From: Cupriavidus basilensis
GTDB taxonomy: Bacteria; Pseudomonadota; Gammaproteobacteria; Burkholderiales; Burkholderiaceae
Reading direction: 5' to 3'
Length of the DNA: 64,000 nt
Assembly: GCF_000832305.1 (NCBI RefSeq)
Contig: NZ_CP010537.1
Coordinates: forward strand, 372,001-436,000
Shown here: positions 7,846 through 15,974 of the stretch, piece after piece
Numbering within the stretch: position 1 is the first letter of the stretch
Layout: the number at the start of each line of letters is the position of its first letter
The notes under the pieces: model-generated
What the model was told of the DNA's origin: nothing
Seen by the model: only the letters and a program-made list of their open reading frames with translations
Databases searched by the model: none
Made by a program: the position numbers and the translations under genes

Positions 7846-9579
7846 TCATGCCGCTACCGGAGCGGCCGCTTGCGCTGCCGGTGCGCTGGTCTGCGTGCCT
7901 GGCAAGTTGCCGGTCGCGCGTGACATGGCCTGCTGGACGGCGGCGATGTCGACCTGCCGCCAGCGCGCGCAGACATGCTGGTCGGGGCGGATCAGGTACA
8001 GGGTGCCGGGCCGCGCGTCGTAGCGCTGCGCCGCAAGTCCCTCGGCGTCGTGCAACACCGCAATGCCGGGCGATGCGGCGGGCATGGCATCCGCGCTGAC
8101 CACCACCAGCCTGAGCGGCAGCGTGCCTTGCTGGAGCCGTTGCAGGGCGGCCAGGCTGTCGGCGTCGGGTGTGCCGAACAGCAGCGCGGTGAATTGCCCG
8201 CCTAGTTGCGGCAGCAGCCATCCCTGGCCTTGCGCGCCGCGGACCGGCGCATCCACGCAGGCCGTGCCCGGCTCCATGGCGGCGGCAAAGTCGTCGGTGT
8301 CAGGCGTGTTGAGCGTCGAGTCGCGCAGCACCGATGGCAATGACAACCGCCCGCTATTCACCAGCTGCCGGGCGAACGCATGCTTCTTCGACAGTGCCAG
8401 CACGGCATCGCGGAACACCTTGCTGACCGCACTCTTCGGTGTGATGAAATCCGTCGAGCGCGTCGAGTTGCGGATGTTCTCGTCGGCAGCGTATTCGCGC
8501 TCGCTTGCATAGGTGTCGAGCAGGCTGTCCGGCGCGCGGCCCTGGATCACGTACGCCAGCTTCCACGCAAGGTTCTCCGCGTCCTGCACGCCGCTGTTGG
8601 CGCCGCGCGCACCGAACGGCGAGACGCCATGCGCGGAGTCGCCGGCAAACAGCACATGGCCATGGCGGAAGCTGTCCATGCGCAGGCAGGAGAAGGTATA
8701 GACGCTGACCCATTCCAGCTCGAACTTCGCGTTCGGCCCGAGCAGCGCCTGCACGCGCGGAATCACGCGCTCCGGCGTTTTTTCCAGCACGGGATCGGCG
8801 TCCCAGCCGAGCTGGAAATCGATGCGCCAGACATTGTCGGGCTGGCGGTGCAGCAGCACCGACTGGTTCGGATGGAAAGGCGGGTCGAACCAGAACCAGC
8901 GCTCCGTGGGGAATTCGGCTTCCATCTTCACGTCAGCGATCAGGAAGCGATCCTTGAATGTGCGGCCCTTGCTGTCCAGGCCCAGCAGGTTGCGCAGCGG
9001 GCTGCGCGAGCCATCGGCCGCCACCACGTAGCGGCCGGTGAGCGCATAGGGGCCGTCCGGCGTGTCGACGCTCAGCACCACGGCCGCGTCCGGCGTGCCG
9101 GCGTGACGCTGTTCGATGCCCGTCACCTTGTGCTTCCAGCGGATCTCCAGGTTCGGCAACTGGCGCGCGCGGTCGAGCAGGAAGCCTTCGACGTAATACT
9201 GCTGCAGGTTGATGAAGGCCGGCCGTTGATGGCCGGCCTCCGGCAGCAGGTCGAAGGTGTAGACCTGCTCGTCGCGCACGAAGACCTTGCCGACGTGCCA
9301 GCGCACGCCCTTGTCCACCATGGGTTCGCCGCAGCCTAGCCGGTCGAAGACATCCAGCGTGCGCTTGGCAAAGCAGATCGCGCGGGATCCGCTCGACAGC
9401 GTGCAGTCATCGTCCACCAGCACAACCGGCACGCCGTGCTGGGCCAGGTCGATCGCGGTGGCCAGGCCGACGGGCCCGGCGCCGACGACGATCACGGGGT
9501 GCGGCTTGCCTGCGTGCGCCTGCCTTTGCTCGCGGCAGGGCTGGTACTCAAATGACTGGTTCTGGTAATCGTTGCTCAT
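7846..9579 (-). CDS. FAD-dependent aromatic hydroxylase (MhpA/PobA class)
   Basis: A 577-residue class A flavoprotein monooxygenase that would hydroxylate an aromatic ring using NAD(P)H and O2. The FAD dinucleotide motif VVGAGPVGLATAIDL begins near residue 32, and the second FAD motif VLFAGDSAHGVSPFGARG is near residue 313; the C-terminal ~150 residues form the thioredoxin-like tail of the phenol hydroxylase/MhpA group. The start at 9579 has GGAGA upstream; the in-frame start 12 codons earlier is less likely. It sits between an MBL-fold protein and a DUF2783 protein in one operon with an MFS importer, under likely IclR control. The substrate is unknown; 3-hydroxyphenylpropionate-like or hydroxybenzoate-like acids are candidates. 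Confidence 0.88.
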   Translation of the reverse strand: MSNDYQNQSFEYQPCREQRQAHAGKPHPVIVVGAGPVGLATAIDLAQHGVPVVLVDDDCTLSSGSRAICFAKRTLDVFDRLGCGEPMVDKGVRWHVGKVFVRDEQVYTFDLLPEAGHQRPAFINLQQYYVEGFLLDRARQLPNLEIRWKHKVTGIEQRHAGTPDAAVVLSVDTPDGPYALTGRYVVAADGSRSPLRNLLGLDSKGRTFKDRFLIADVKMEAEFPTERWFWFDPPFHPNQSVLLHRQPDNVWRIDFQLGWDADPVLEKTPERVIPRVQALLGPNAKFELEWVSVYTFSCLRMDSFRHGHVLFAGDSAHGVSPFGARGANSGVQDAENLAWKLAYVIQGRAPDSLLDTYASEREYAADENIRNSTRSTDFITPKSAVSKVFRDAVLALSKKHAFARQLVNSGRLSLPSVLRDSTLNTPDTDDFAAAMEPGTACVDAPVRGAQGQGWLLPQLGGQFTALLFGTPDADSLAALQRLQQGTLPLRLVVVSADAMPAASPGIAVLHDAEGLAAQRYDARPGTLYLIRPDQHVCARWRQVDIAAVQQAMSRATGNLPGTQTSAPAAQAAAPVAA

Positions 9580-9633
9580 GTTTGTGTCTCCATCCACTCT
9601 GTACGGCCATTCCATCTATGCGGCGATTGGCCT

Positions 9634-10593
9634 TCAGTTTTGCAGCGCGGCCCACATTTCCTTGTCGCGCTGTGCGGTCCAGATGCGCGGATGCTGGATG
9701 CCGCTGGCCTCATCGAAGGCGCGCGACACGTCGAACGGCAGGCAGTGCTCATAGATGAAGACGTGGCCGAATTTCGGGTCCATCGATTTGCGCGTATGGG
9801 CCATCGCGCTCTTCAGGTCCAGGCGGTCCACCACGGCTTCCTTGCCCGCCTGGAACAGCGTGGTGACGAAATCCTTGGTGTACTCGATGCCCTTCTTGAC
9901 CTCTTGCGGATTGGTCAGGGCCGGGCCGCGGCCGGGGACGAGCTTCTCGGCGCCCAGGGCCTGCAAGGCGTCGAGCGTGGCGGGCCATTGCGCGAGTTGC
10001 GCGTCGCCGCAGTAGCAGGCCGCGTCGTACTCCACCAGGTCGCCGGAGAACAGCACCTTCTGCGACGGCAGCCAGACCACGGTATCGCCCTTGGTGTGGC
10101 CCGAGCCCAGATGGGCGATGCGCACTTCCAGCTTGCCGAGGTACAGGGTGATTTCTTTCTCGAACACCAGCGTCGGCCAGGTCAGGCCCGGCACGGTTTC
10201 CACGCCGGCGAACAGGCGCGGGAAGCGTTCGATCTCCGACTTCATGTCGGCCTCGCCGCGCTCCACGATCATCTCGTAGGTGCCGCGGCTGGCGATGATC
10301 TGCTGCGCGCCTTCGGCGAAATAGGCCGAAGCACCCAGCACGCGCACCGCGTGGTAGTGCGATAGCACGACGTACTTGATGGGCTTGTCCGTCACCGCGC
10401 GGATCCTGGCGATCAGGTCTTGCGCCATGGCGGGCGTGGCGGTGGTGTCGACGATCAGCACGCCGTCGTCGCCAATGATCACGCCGGAGTTGGGGTCGCC
10501 CTCGGCGGTGTACGCGTATGCGTTCTCGGAGAGCTGGGTGAAGGTGACTTTCTTGGCTTCCAGGTCGGCCTGGGATGCGAATGCCTTGCTCAT
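9634..10593 (-). CDS. Metallo-beta-lactamase-fold protein with degenerate metal motif
   Basis: A 319-residue MBL-fold hydrolase-like protein. The usual HxHxDH signature reads H79-Y-H81-A-V-R84, so the Asp and third His are absent. The later GHTKGD His (residue 166) and SGDLV Asp remain, which suggests a single-metal site or a non-hydrolytic role. It is the first gene of the minus-strand operon, with a GAGG ribosome site. It may act on the ring-cleavage or lactone product of the hydroxylase, but that is inference. It is divergent from the IclR genes across a clear dyad operator. Confidence 0.85.
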   Translation of the reverse strand: MSKAFASQADLEAKKVTFTQLSENAYAYTAEGDPNSGVIIGDDGVLIVDTTATPAMAQDLIARIRAVTDKPIKYVVLSHYHAVRVLGASAYFAEGAQQIIASRGTYEMIVERGEADMKSEIERFPRLFAGVETVPGLTWPTLVFEKEITLYLGKLEVRIAHLGSGHTKGDTVVWLPSQKVLFSGDLVEYDAACYCGDAQLAQWPATLDALQALGAEKLVPGRGPALTNPQEVKKGIEYTKDFVTTLFQAGKEAVVDRLDLKSAMAHTRKSMDPKFGHVFIYEHCLPFDVSRAFDEASGIQHPRIWTAQRDKEMWAALQN

Positions 10594-10744
10594 GCTTGCC
10601 TCATCTCTTTTGTCTTGCGTGGGGAAAAGACGAGACAGCAGGCGCCGGAGCGGATCACTGCATGGCGGGGGACTGTCTCGCCCCGTATTCACTCTATAGC
10701 TGCACCGGTATCGGGGTAAGGCCATCTTAGGAATCGCAGTGAAA

Positions 10745-10778
10745 TTAGTCAATAACAAATCATATTGTTTTTGACTAA
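10745..10778. promoter_or_regulatory. 34-bp dyad operator between MBL operon and iclR pair
   Basis: Fourteen-base arms TTAGTCAATAACAA and TTGTTTTTGACTAA are inverted repeats with a single mismatch around the spacer ATCATA. The AT-rich site stands out in GC-rich DNA and lies between two divergent transcription units, one encoding IclR-type regulators. It is the likely binding site for one of them. It occupies the only extended AT-rich part of the 343-bp gap at 10594-10936; I see no other gene there. Confidence 0.75.
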
Positions 10779-10936
10779 CTAACGTGGCGAGGCGGATAAG
10801 GCACAAGCAAGACGCGGAAATCCAGGGGGAAACCCTCGGTCTTGCCGGGTGGATGGCGTCGGGTCGATTACTATCTGGGTTTTCAAGCGGGGGCCGAATG
10901 CCACGACCAGCACGATCAGCGCGATCCGAGGACCAC

Positions 10937-11725
10937 ATGGCGGACGCCGGCGGCGAGGAGAAGGCGCAGCGCGGCATCCAGAGCGTGGAAGTCGCCGGCC
11001 GCTTCCTGCGCGCGCTGGCCGACGTCCGTGCGCCGATGGCCCTGGCCGATCTTGCGGCCAGCGTGCAGATTGCGCCCGCGCAAGCACACACTTACCTGGT
11101 CAGCCTGGTGCGGCTTGGCCTGATCAAGCGCGACCACCTGTCCGGGCGCTACGAGCCAGGCCCGCTGGCGCTGCAGCTCGGCATGCTGTATCTGGATCAC
11201 GATCCGGCCTACCGGGCGGCGGTGCCGCTGGTGGCCGCGCTGGCTGGCTCGTGCGGGTTCAGCGTGGCGATCTGCGCCGCCGGCCCGCAGGGCCCCACCA
11301 TCGTGCGCTATGCGCACGCGGGCTCGCCCTTGCACGTGAACCTGCACGTTGGCACGGTGATGTCGCTGTCGGCAACGGCGACCGGCCGCGTGTTCTGCGC
11401 GTTTCTTCCGCCCGGCCAGTGGCAGGCGATCTGGGCGCAACAGCACGCGGGCGACACGCCCGCCGTGGACGCCACCGCGTTCGCTGCGGATCTCGCCGCC
11501 ATCCGCGAGCGTGGCATCGAGCGCAGCATCGACGCGCCGAGCCCTGCCGTCAGCAGCCTGTGCGTGCCGGTGCTGGACGCCAGCGGGCGGCTGCGCCTGG
11601 CGCTGACCGTGGTGGGATCGACCGGCGCCATCGATGTGGGCTGGCGTGGCCCCGTGGCGGTCGCATTGCTAGACACCGCCGCCGCCATCCGTGACGCGAT
11701 CGCCGCCACTACCGAAGCCGAATGA
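10937..11725 (+). CDS. IclR-family transcriptional regulator (first of pair)
   Basis: A 262-residue IclR-type regulator. The N-terminal winged helix (AQRGIQSVEVAGRFLRALAD, then MALADLAASVQIAPAQAHTYL) precedes a GAF-like effector domain from about residue 90, ending near the C-terminus. The start at 10937 has GAGGA four bases before it; an ATG 39 bases upstream (10898) is possible. It probably controls the divergent hydroxylase operon through the 34-bp dyad. Its stop overlaps the next regulator by 4 nt, and the two share the unusual QRGIQS lead-in, suggesting tandem duplication and possibly heteromeric regulation. Confidence 0.85.
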   Translation: MADAGGEEKAQRGIQSVEVAGRFLRALADVRAPMALADLAASVQIAPAQAHTYLVSLVRLGLIKRDHLSGRYEPGPLALQLGMLYLDHDPAYRAAVPLVAALAGSCGFSVAICAAGPQGPTIVRYAHAGSPLHVNLHVGTVMSLSATATGRVFCAFLPPGQWQAIWAQQHAGDTPAVDATAFAADLAAIRERGIERSIDAPSPAVSSLCVPVLDASGRLRLALTVVGSTGAIDVGWRGPVAVALLDTAAAIRDAIAATTEAE

Positions 11726-12600
11726 CACCCGCCCCCATGCCAATCGACGACATCCTGGGCCAAGCCGCCAAGCCGCAACGCGGCATCCAGTCGCTGGACA
11801 ACACCGGCCAGTTGCTTGCCGCGCTGGTCGCGGCCGGGCGGCCGCTGCCCTTGCGCGACCTTGCGCGCGCGGCCGGCATGCCGCCCGCCAAAGCATTCCC
11901 GCATCTGGTCAGCCTGCAGAAGATCGGCTTGCTGGCGCGCGACGCGGCGGGCAATTTCCTGTCCGGCCCGCTGGGCCTCGAACTCGGGCTGATCGCCTTG
12001 CAGCGGCTCTCGCCAACCCGCGAGGCCGAGCCGGAAGTCATCGAGCTGGCTGGCGCGACCAGCCTGAGCGTGGCAATGGCAGTGCTTGGCCCGCTGGGGC
12101 CGACCGTGGTCCGCCTGGAGGAAGCCGCGCGGCCGCAGCACGTCAGCCTGCGGGTCGGCACCGTGCTGTCGCTGGTCAATACGGCGATCGGCCGGCTGTT
12201 CGCGGCGCACCTGCCGGAGCCTGTGCTGATCGGCCTGCTTGGCCAGGATGCGCTGCGGCTCGCAGGTGTACCGAAATCGGAAGTCGTCGAAGCGCACAGC
12301 GGCGCGGGCGAAGCGCTTGCGCCAGCGTACGCGGCCCGGCTGGCGCAAATCCGCGCGCAGCGGATCGACAATGCGCTGAGCCGGCCCGTGCCCGGCATCG
12401 ACACACTTGCGGCGGCCGTGTTCGACCACACCGGCAGCATTGCGCTCGTCATCGCCCTGATTGGCACATCGGGCAGCTTCGACAGCAATACGGACAGCGC
12501 GACGGCCGGGACGCTGTTGCAGGCGGCGCGGCGGTTGTCGTGGCGGTTTGGCGCGATGGAGCCGATGGAGCCGATAGAGGCAGCCGCGGGGAACGGATAG
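11722..12600 (+). CDS. IclR-family transcriptional regulator (second of pair)
   Basis: A 292-residue paralogue of the gene before it, with which it overlaps by ATGA. Helix-turn-helix: PQRGIQSLDNTGQLLAALVA, then LRDLARAAGMPPAKAFPHL; the effector domain starts near VIELAGATSLSVAMAVLGPL and matches its partner in the LRVGTVLSLVNTAIGRLFAA segment. The C-terminus carries a short MEP repeat (GAMEPMEPIEAAAG). Coupled expression implies the two proteins are made in similar amounts. It ends seven bases from the convergent LysR gene, leaving no room for separate terminators. Confidence 0.85.
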   Translation: MTPAPMPIDDILGQAAKPQRGIQSLDNTGQLLAALVAAGRPLPLRDLARAAGMPPAKAFPHLVSLQKIGLLARDAAGNFLSGPLGLELGLIALQRLSPTREAEPEVIELAGATSLSVAMAVLGPLGPTVVRLEEAARPQHVSLRVGTVLSLVNTAIGRLFAAHLPEPVLIGLLGQDALRLAGVPKSEVVEAHSGAGEALAPAYAARLAQIRAQRIDNALSRPVPGIDTLAAAVFDHTGSIALVIALIGTSGSFDSNTDSATAGTLLQAARRLSWRFGAMEPMEPIEAAAGNG

Positions 12601-12607
12601 CCGCCGC

Positions 12608-13606
12608 TTACTTTCCCTTTGCCGCTCGCCGGGGCCGCCTGGGTTGCGGCGCAGGCACCGCCGCCTCATCCTCGCCATCGTAGACCCGTGGATAGTGTTC
12701 GAAGGTCCGTTTCACCAGCTCGCGCAGCCAGATGATTGCCGGGTCATGGTGGAAACGCGGATGCCAATGCTGCTTGATGGCGAATTCCGGCAGCGCCACC
12801 GGCGGCTGCATCACGCGCACCGTGCCGTAGCGGGCAAAGACGTTGGCGAGCTCCAGCGGTACCGTGGCGATCAGGTCCGGCTGCTGCTCCATCAGCAACG
12901 GCACTACCAGGAAGTGCGGCGTCGAGAGGTAGATATTGCGCTGGATGCCATGGTCGTCAAACGCGCTGTCGTACGCCGCGCTGGCGCGCCCGGACAGCGT
13001 GACCACGATCTGCGGCATGCGCTGGAACTGCTCGAGCGTCAGGGCATCGCCAACCTCCTGGTTGCGCGCGCTCACGATGGTCACGAACGAGTGCATGAAC
13101 AAGCGCTGCTGGAACAAGCCTTCCGGCGCGGCGCGAATCGATCCCAGTGCCAGGTCGGCCTCGCCCGTGCCGAGCATGCCCTCGATCTGCTGTAGTGGAA
13201 CCTGCAACGTGCGCAGCTTGCAGTGCGGCGCCTCGCGGCGCAGCCTGCTGATCAGCGGCGGCAGGAAGACCAGTTCGCCCATGTCGGTCATGCACAGGTT
13301 GAACGTGCGCCGTGCCGCTAGCGGATCGAAGCGGGATTGCGACAGGACTTGCTGCCGCACAGTGGCCATTACGCCGACAATGGCCTCGGTCAGTTCCTCC
13401 GCCTTGTGCGTGGGCGTCATGCCTGCTGGTGTCTTGACGAACAACTGGTCATCGAAGAAGGCGCGCAGCCGGTTCAGTGCGTGGCTCATTGCGCTTTGCG
13501 TCAGGCCCAGCTCTTGCGCGGCCTTGGTCACGCTGCGCTCCCGCAGCATCGCATCGAACACCGCAAGGAGGTTGAGGTCCAGCTCATCTGCATGCATGGC
13601 GTACAT
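12608..13606 (-). CDS. LysR-family regulator, NodD/NahR class
   Basis: A 332-residue LysR-type regulator. The helix-turn-helix is near the N-terminus (LDLNLLAVFDAMLRERSVTK, then AAQELGLTQSAMSHALNRLR), followed by the NodD/NahR/LinR-type stretch FFDDQLFVKTPAGMTPT, so aromatic effectors are likely. The C-terminus is basic and rich in Arg-Pro. Starts at 13606 or 13597 are both possible; neither has a strong ribosome site. It is divergent from the vanA-like gene and probably activates it in response to the aromatic substrate (inference from position and class). Confidence 0.85.
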   Translation of the reverse strand: MYAMHADELDLNLLAVFDAMLRERSVTKAAQELGLTQSAMSHALNRLRAFFDDQLFVKTPAGMTPTHKAEELTEAIVGVMATVRQQVLSQSRFDPLAARRTFNLCMTDMGELVFLPPLISRLRREAPHCKLRTLQVPLQQIEGMLGTGEADLALGSIRAAPEGLFQQRLFMHSFVTIVSARNQEVGDALTLEQFQRMPQIVVTLSGRASAAYDSAFDDHGIQRNIYLSTPHFLVVPLLMEQQPDLIATVPLELANVFARYGTVRVMQPPVALPEFAIKQHWHPRFHHDPAIIWLRELVKRTFEHYPRVYDGEDEAAVPAPQPRRPRRAAKGK

Positions 13607-13797
13607 TCTCGCTATTAGGTGGATGACGTTGACGCATGTTTCCTCCAAATCTATTCTGCAGTCAAGGACCCCGGAGATGGGTCGCCGCACTGGAGACAAG
13701 ACATGACATCCCACGCTCGCACGCGCCGCCACCGGCGTTCCGGCCTGCAAGGCGCGTTGCCGCCATCCTGACTCTCCGCTTTTCTTAATGCCCGCAA

Positions 13798-13823
13798 CAC
13801 GCATTGCCTGCAAGCAATGCGTG
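13798..13823. promoter_or_regulatory. Perfect 10-bp-arm dyad upstream of vanA
   Basis: The arms CACGCATTGC and GCAATGCGTG are perfect inverted repeats with spacer CTGCAA, 63 bases before the vanA start. It may be a LysR operator, or a hairpin in the leader transcript. The remainder of the 280-bp divergent gap shows no gene. Confidence 0.55.
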
Positions 13824-13886
13824 CATGGCAACGTGCGCCCTGAATCTGCGCGCCGGGCGCAAAGTGAACGCTCCAAGGAACCCCGC

Positions 13887-14924
13887 ATGTTCATCAAAAA
13901 CACCTGGTATGTAGCCGGCTGGGATAAGGAAATCCCTGCCGAAGGCATGTTCTCCCGCACCATCATCGGCGTGCCTGTGGTGATGTACCGCAAGGAAGAC
14001 GGCAGCATCGTCGCGCTGGAGGATCGCTGTTGCCATCGTGGCGCGCCGCTGTCGGTCGGGCGCAGGGAAGGCGATTGCATCCGCTGCATGTATCACGGCC
14101 TGAAGTTCGACAGCGCGGGCAGATGCATCGAGGCGCCCGCGCAGGAGCGCATTGCGCCGCAGGCCAAGGTGCGCAAGTTCCCCATCGTCGAGCAACACCG
14201 CTGGGTGTGGATCTGGATGGGAGACCCGGAAAATGCCGATCCGTCGCTGATCCCGGATACGCAGTGGCTGGACCATCCGGAATGGCGCAGCCTGGACGGC
14301 TACATCCACTACGACGTGAATTACCTGCTGATCTGCGACAACCTGCTGGACTTCTCGCACCTGCCGTTCGTTCACCCCACCACCCTGGGCGGCAGCGAGG
14401 ACTATGCCGCGGTGCGGCCCAAGGTGGAGCGTATCGACGGCGGCGTGCGGATCACGCGTTGGGCCATCAATACCGAAGCGCCCGCCTTCGCCAAGGCCGT
14501 CAAGGATTATCCGGGGAAGGTCGATCGCTGGAACATCTACAACTTCACGATCCCCGCCATCCTGTTAATGGACTCCGGCATGTCTCCCACCGGCACGGGC
14601 GCGCCGGCGGGCGTGCGCGTCGATGCCGCTGAGTTCCGTGGCTGCCAGGCCATCACCCCCGAGACGGAAAATTCCACACACTACTTCTTTGCCCATCCGC
14701 ACAACTTTGCCATCGACAAGCCGGAAGTCACCGCGTCGATTCATCAAAGCGTGGTCACCGCGTTCGACGAAGACCGCGAGATCATCTCCGCGCAGCAGCG
14801 AAGCCTCGAGCTTGAGCCCAGCTTCAAGATGATGCCGTTTTCCATTGACGCCGCGCTTTCGCAATTCCGTTGGGCGGTGAACCAGAAGCTCGAAGAGGAA
14901 GCGGCGGCGTCCGCGCGGAGGTAG
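13887..14924 (+). CDS. vanA: Rieske oxygenase subunit, vanillate O-demethylase type
   Basis: A 345-residue terminal oxygenase of a two-component Rieske non-heme iron system that demethylates methoxylated aromatics such as vanillate. The Rieske cluster ligands are C48-x-H50 (CCHRGAPLS) and C67-x2-H70 (CMYHGL); mononuclear iron ligands lie in DNLLDFSHLPFVH (residues 151-163, with H158 and H163). The start MFIKNTWYVAGW is the family's typical N-terminus and has AAGGA seven bases upstream. The reductase follows six bases later. Related isovanillate, veratrate or dicamba demethylases cannot be excluded. Confidence 0.88.
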   Translation: MFIKNTWYVAGWDKEIPAEGMFSRTIIGVPVVMYRKEDGSIVALEDRCCHRGAPLSVGRREGDCIRCMYHGLKFDSAGRCIEAPAQERIAPQAKVRKFPIVEQHRWVWIWMGDPENADPSLIPDTQWLDHPEWRSLDGYIHYDVNYLLICDNLLDFSHLPFVHPTTLGGSEDYAAVRPKVERIDGGVRITRWAINTEAPAFAKAVKDYPGKVDRWNIYNFTIPAILLMDSGMSPTGTGAPAGVRVDAAEFRGCQAITPETENSTHYFFAHPHNFAIDKPEVTASIHQSVVTAFDEDREIISAQQRSLELEPSFKMMPFSIDAALSQFRWAVNQKLEEEAAASARR

Positions 14925-14930
14925 CCCGGC

Positions 14931-15890
14931 ATGCTCGAACTGATCGTATCCAGGATGACCGCGGAGGCCGAGGGCATTCTCGGCATCGAGCTGCGGCGCC
15001 CCTGCGGCGGCGCCTTGCCGGCGTTCACCGCGGGCGCCCACATCGATGTGCACCTTCCCGGCAATATCGTCAGGCAATACTCGCTGTGCAACGACGCCAC
15101 GCAGACCGACCGCTACTGCCTTGGCGTGGGGCTCGCGCCCTCGTCGCGCGGGGGGTCGCGGTATATCCATGAAGGACTCAAGGCGGGCGACGCGCTCGCC
15201 GTGAGCGCGCCGCGTTCGCTCTTCGGCATCGACGCGGCCGCCTCGGTGCATCTGTTCATCGCCGGCGGCATCGGCATCACGCCGATCCTCAGCATGATCC
15301 GCTGGTGCGAGGCCAACGGCCGGCCGTGGAAACTGCTCTACTGCATGCGCTCGCGCCAGCGCGCGGCCTACCTGGATACGTTGTCGCGCTACGGGGAAAG
15401 GGTGCAACTGCATGTCGATGACGAGAGCCAGGGTGCGCTGGCGGATCTTGGCTCCTTTCTTGGCGGGCTGCACGAGGGCGGTCACGTGTATTGCTGTGGG
15501 CCTTCGCCACTGATGGACGCGGTGGCCGTCAAGGCGGCGGCGGCGGGTGTGCCACGCGCTGCCACGCACTTCGAGCGGTTCAGCGCGGATCCGCAGCAGG
15601 CCGGTGCCCATGCCGATGCGGACGCGGCTTTCACGGTTGTCCTGCACCGGCACGGCGGCCGTTTCACCGTGCCCGCCGGCTCAACCATTCTCGACGCGCT
15701 TGAGCACAACGGTGTGCCGTTGCCGTTCTCCTGCCGCGAGGGGCTGTGCCGCAGTTGCGAGGTGCCCTTGCTGTCCGGCAAGGCGGACCACAGGGACTAC
15801 GTGCTGAGCGACGAAGAGCGCGAGGCCAACACAGCCATCATGATTTGCGTTTCGCGGGCGCTGACTCCCGAGCTGGAACTGGACATCTGA
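14931..15890 (+). CDS. vanB: Rieske demethylase reductase (FMN, NAD, 2Fe-2S), VanB type
   Basis: A 319-residue reductase that passes electrons from NADH to the oxygenase. Order of domains: FMN-binding barrel (IRQYSLC-like motif written VRQYSLCND), NAD-binding domain (FIAGGIGITPILSMI, then YCCGPSPLMDAV), and a C-terminal plant-type ferredoxin with cysteines in PFSCREGLCRSCEVPL plus a late MICVSRA. This is the phthalate dioxygenase reductase/VanB order. It lies six bases after vanA and is clearly co-transcribed. Confidence 0.88.
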   Translation: MLELIVSRMTAEAEGILGIELRRPCGGALPAFTAGAHIDVHLPGNIVRQYSLCNDATQTDRYCLGVGLAPSSRGGSRYIHEGLKAGDALAVSAPRSLFGIDAAASVHLFIAGGIGITPILSMIRWCEANGRPWKLLYCMRSRQRAAYLDTLSRYGERVQLHVDDESQGALADLGSFLGGLHEGGHVYCCGPSPLMDAVAVKAAAAGVPRAATHFERFSADPQQAGAHADADAAFTVVLHRHGGRFTVPAGSTILDALEHNGVPLPFSCREGLCRSCEVPLLSGKADHRDYVLSDEEREANTAIMICVSRALTPELELDI

Positions 15891-15974
15891 GCACGCCGCG
15901 CAGCCCCGCCGCCTGGCAAAAGCACCACAACACGCGCCACCCAGATGGCCGCGATCATCCAAGGAGACAAGACG

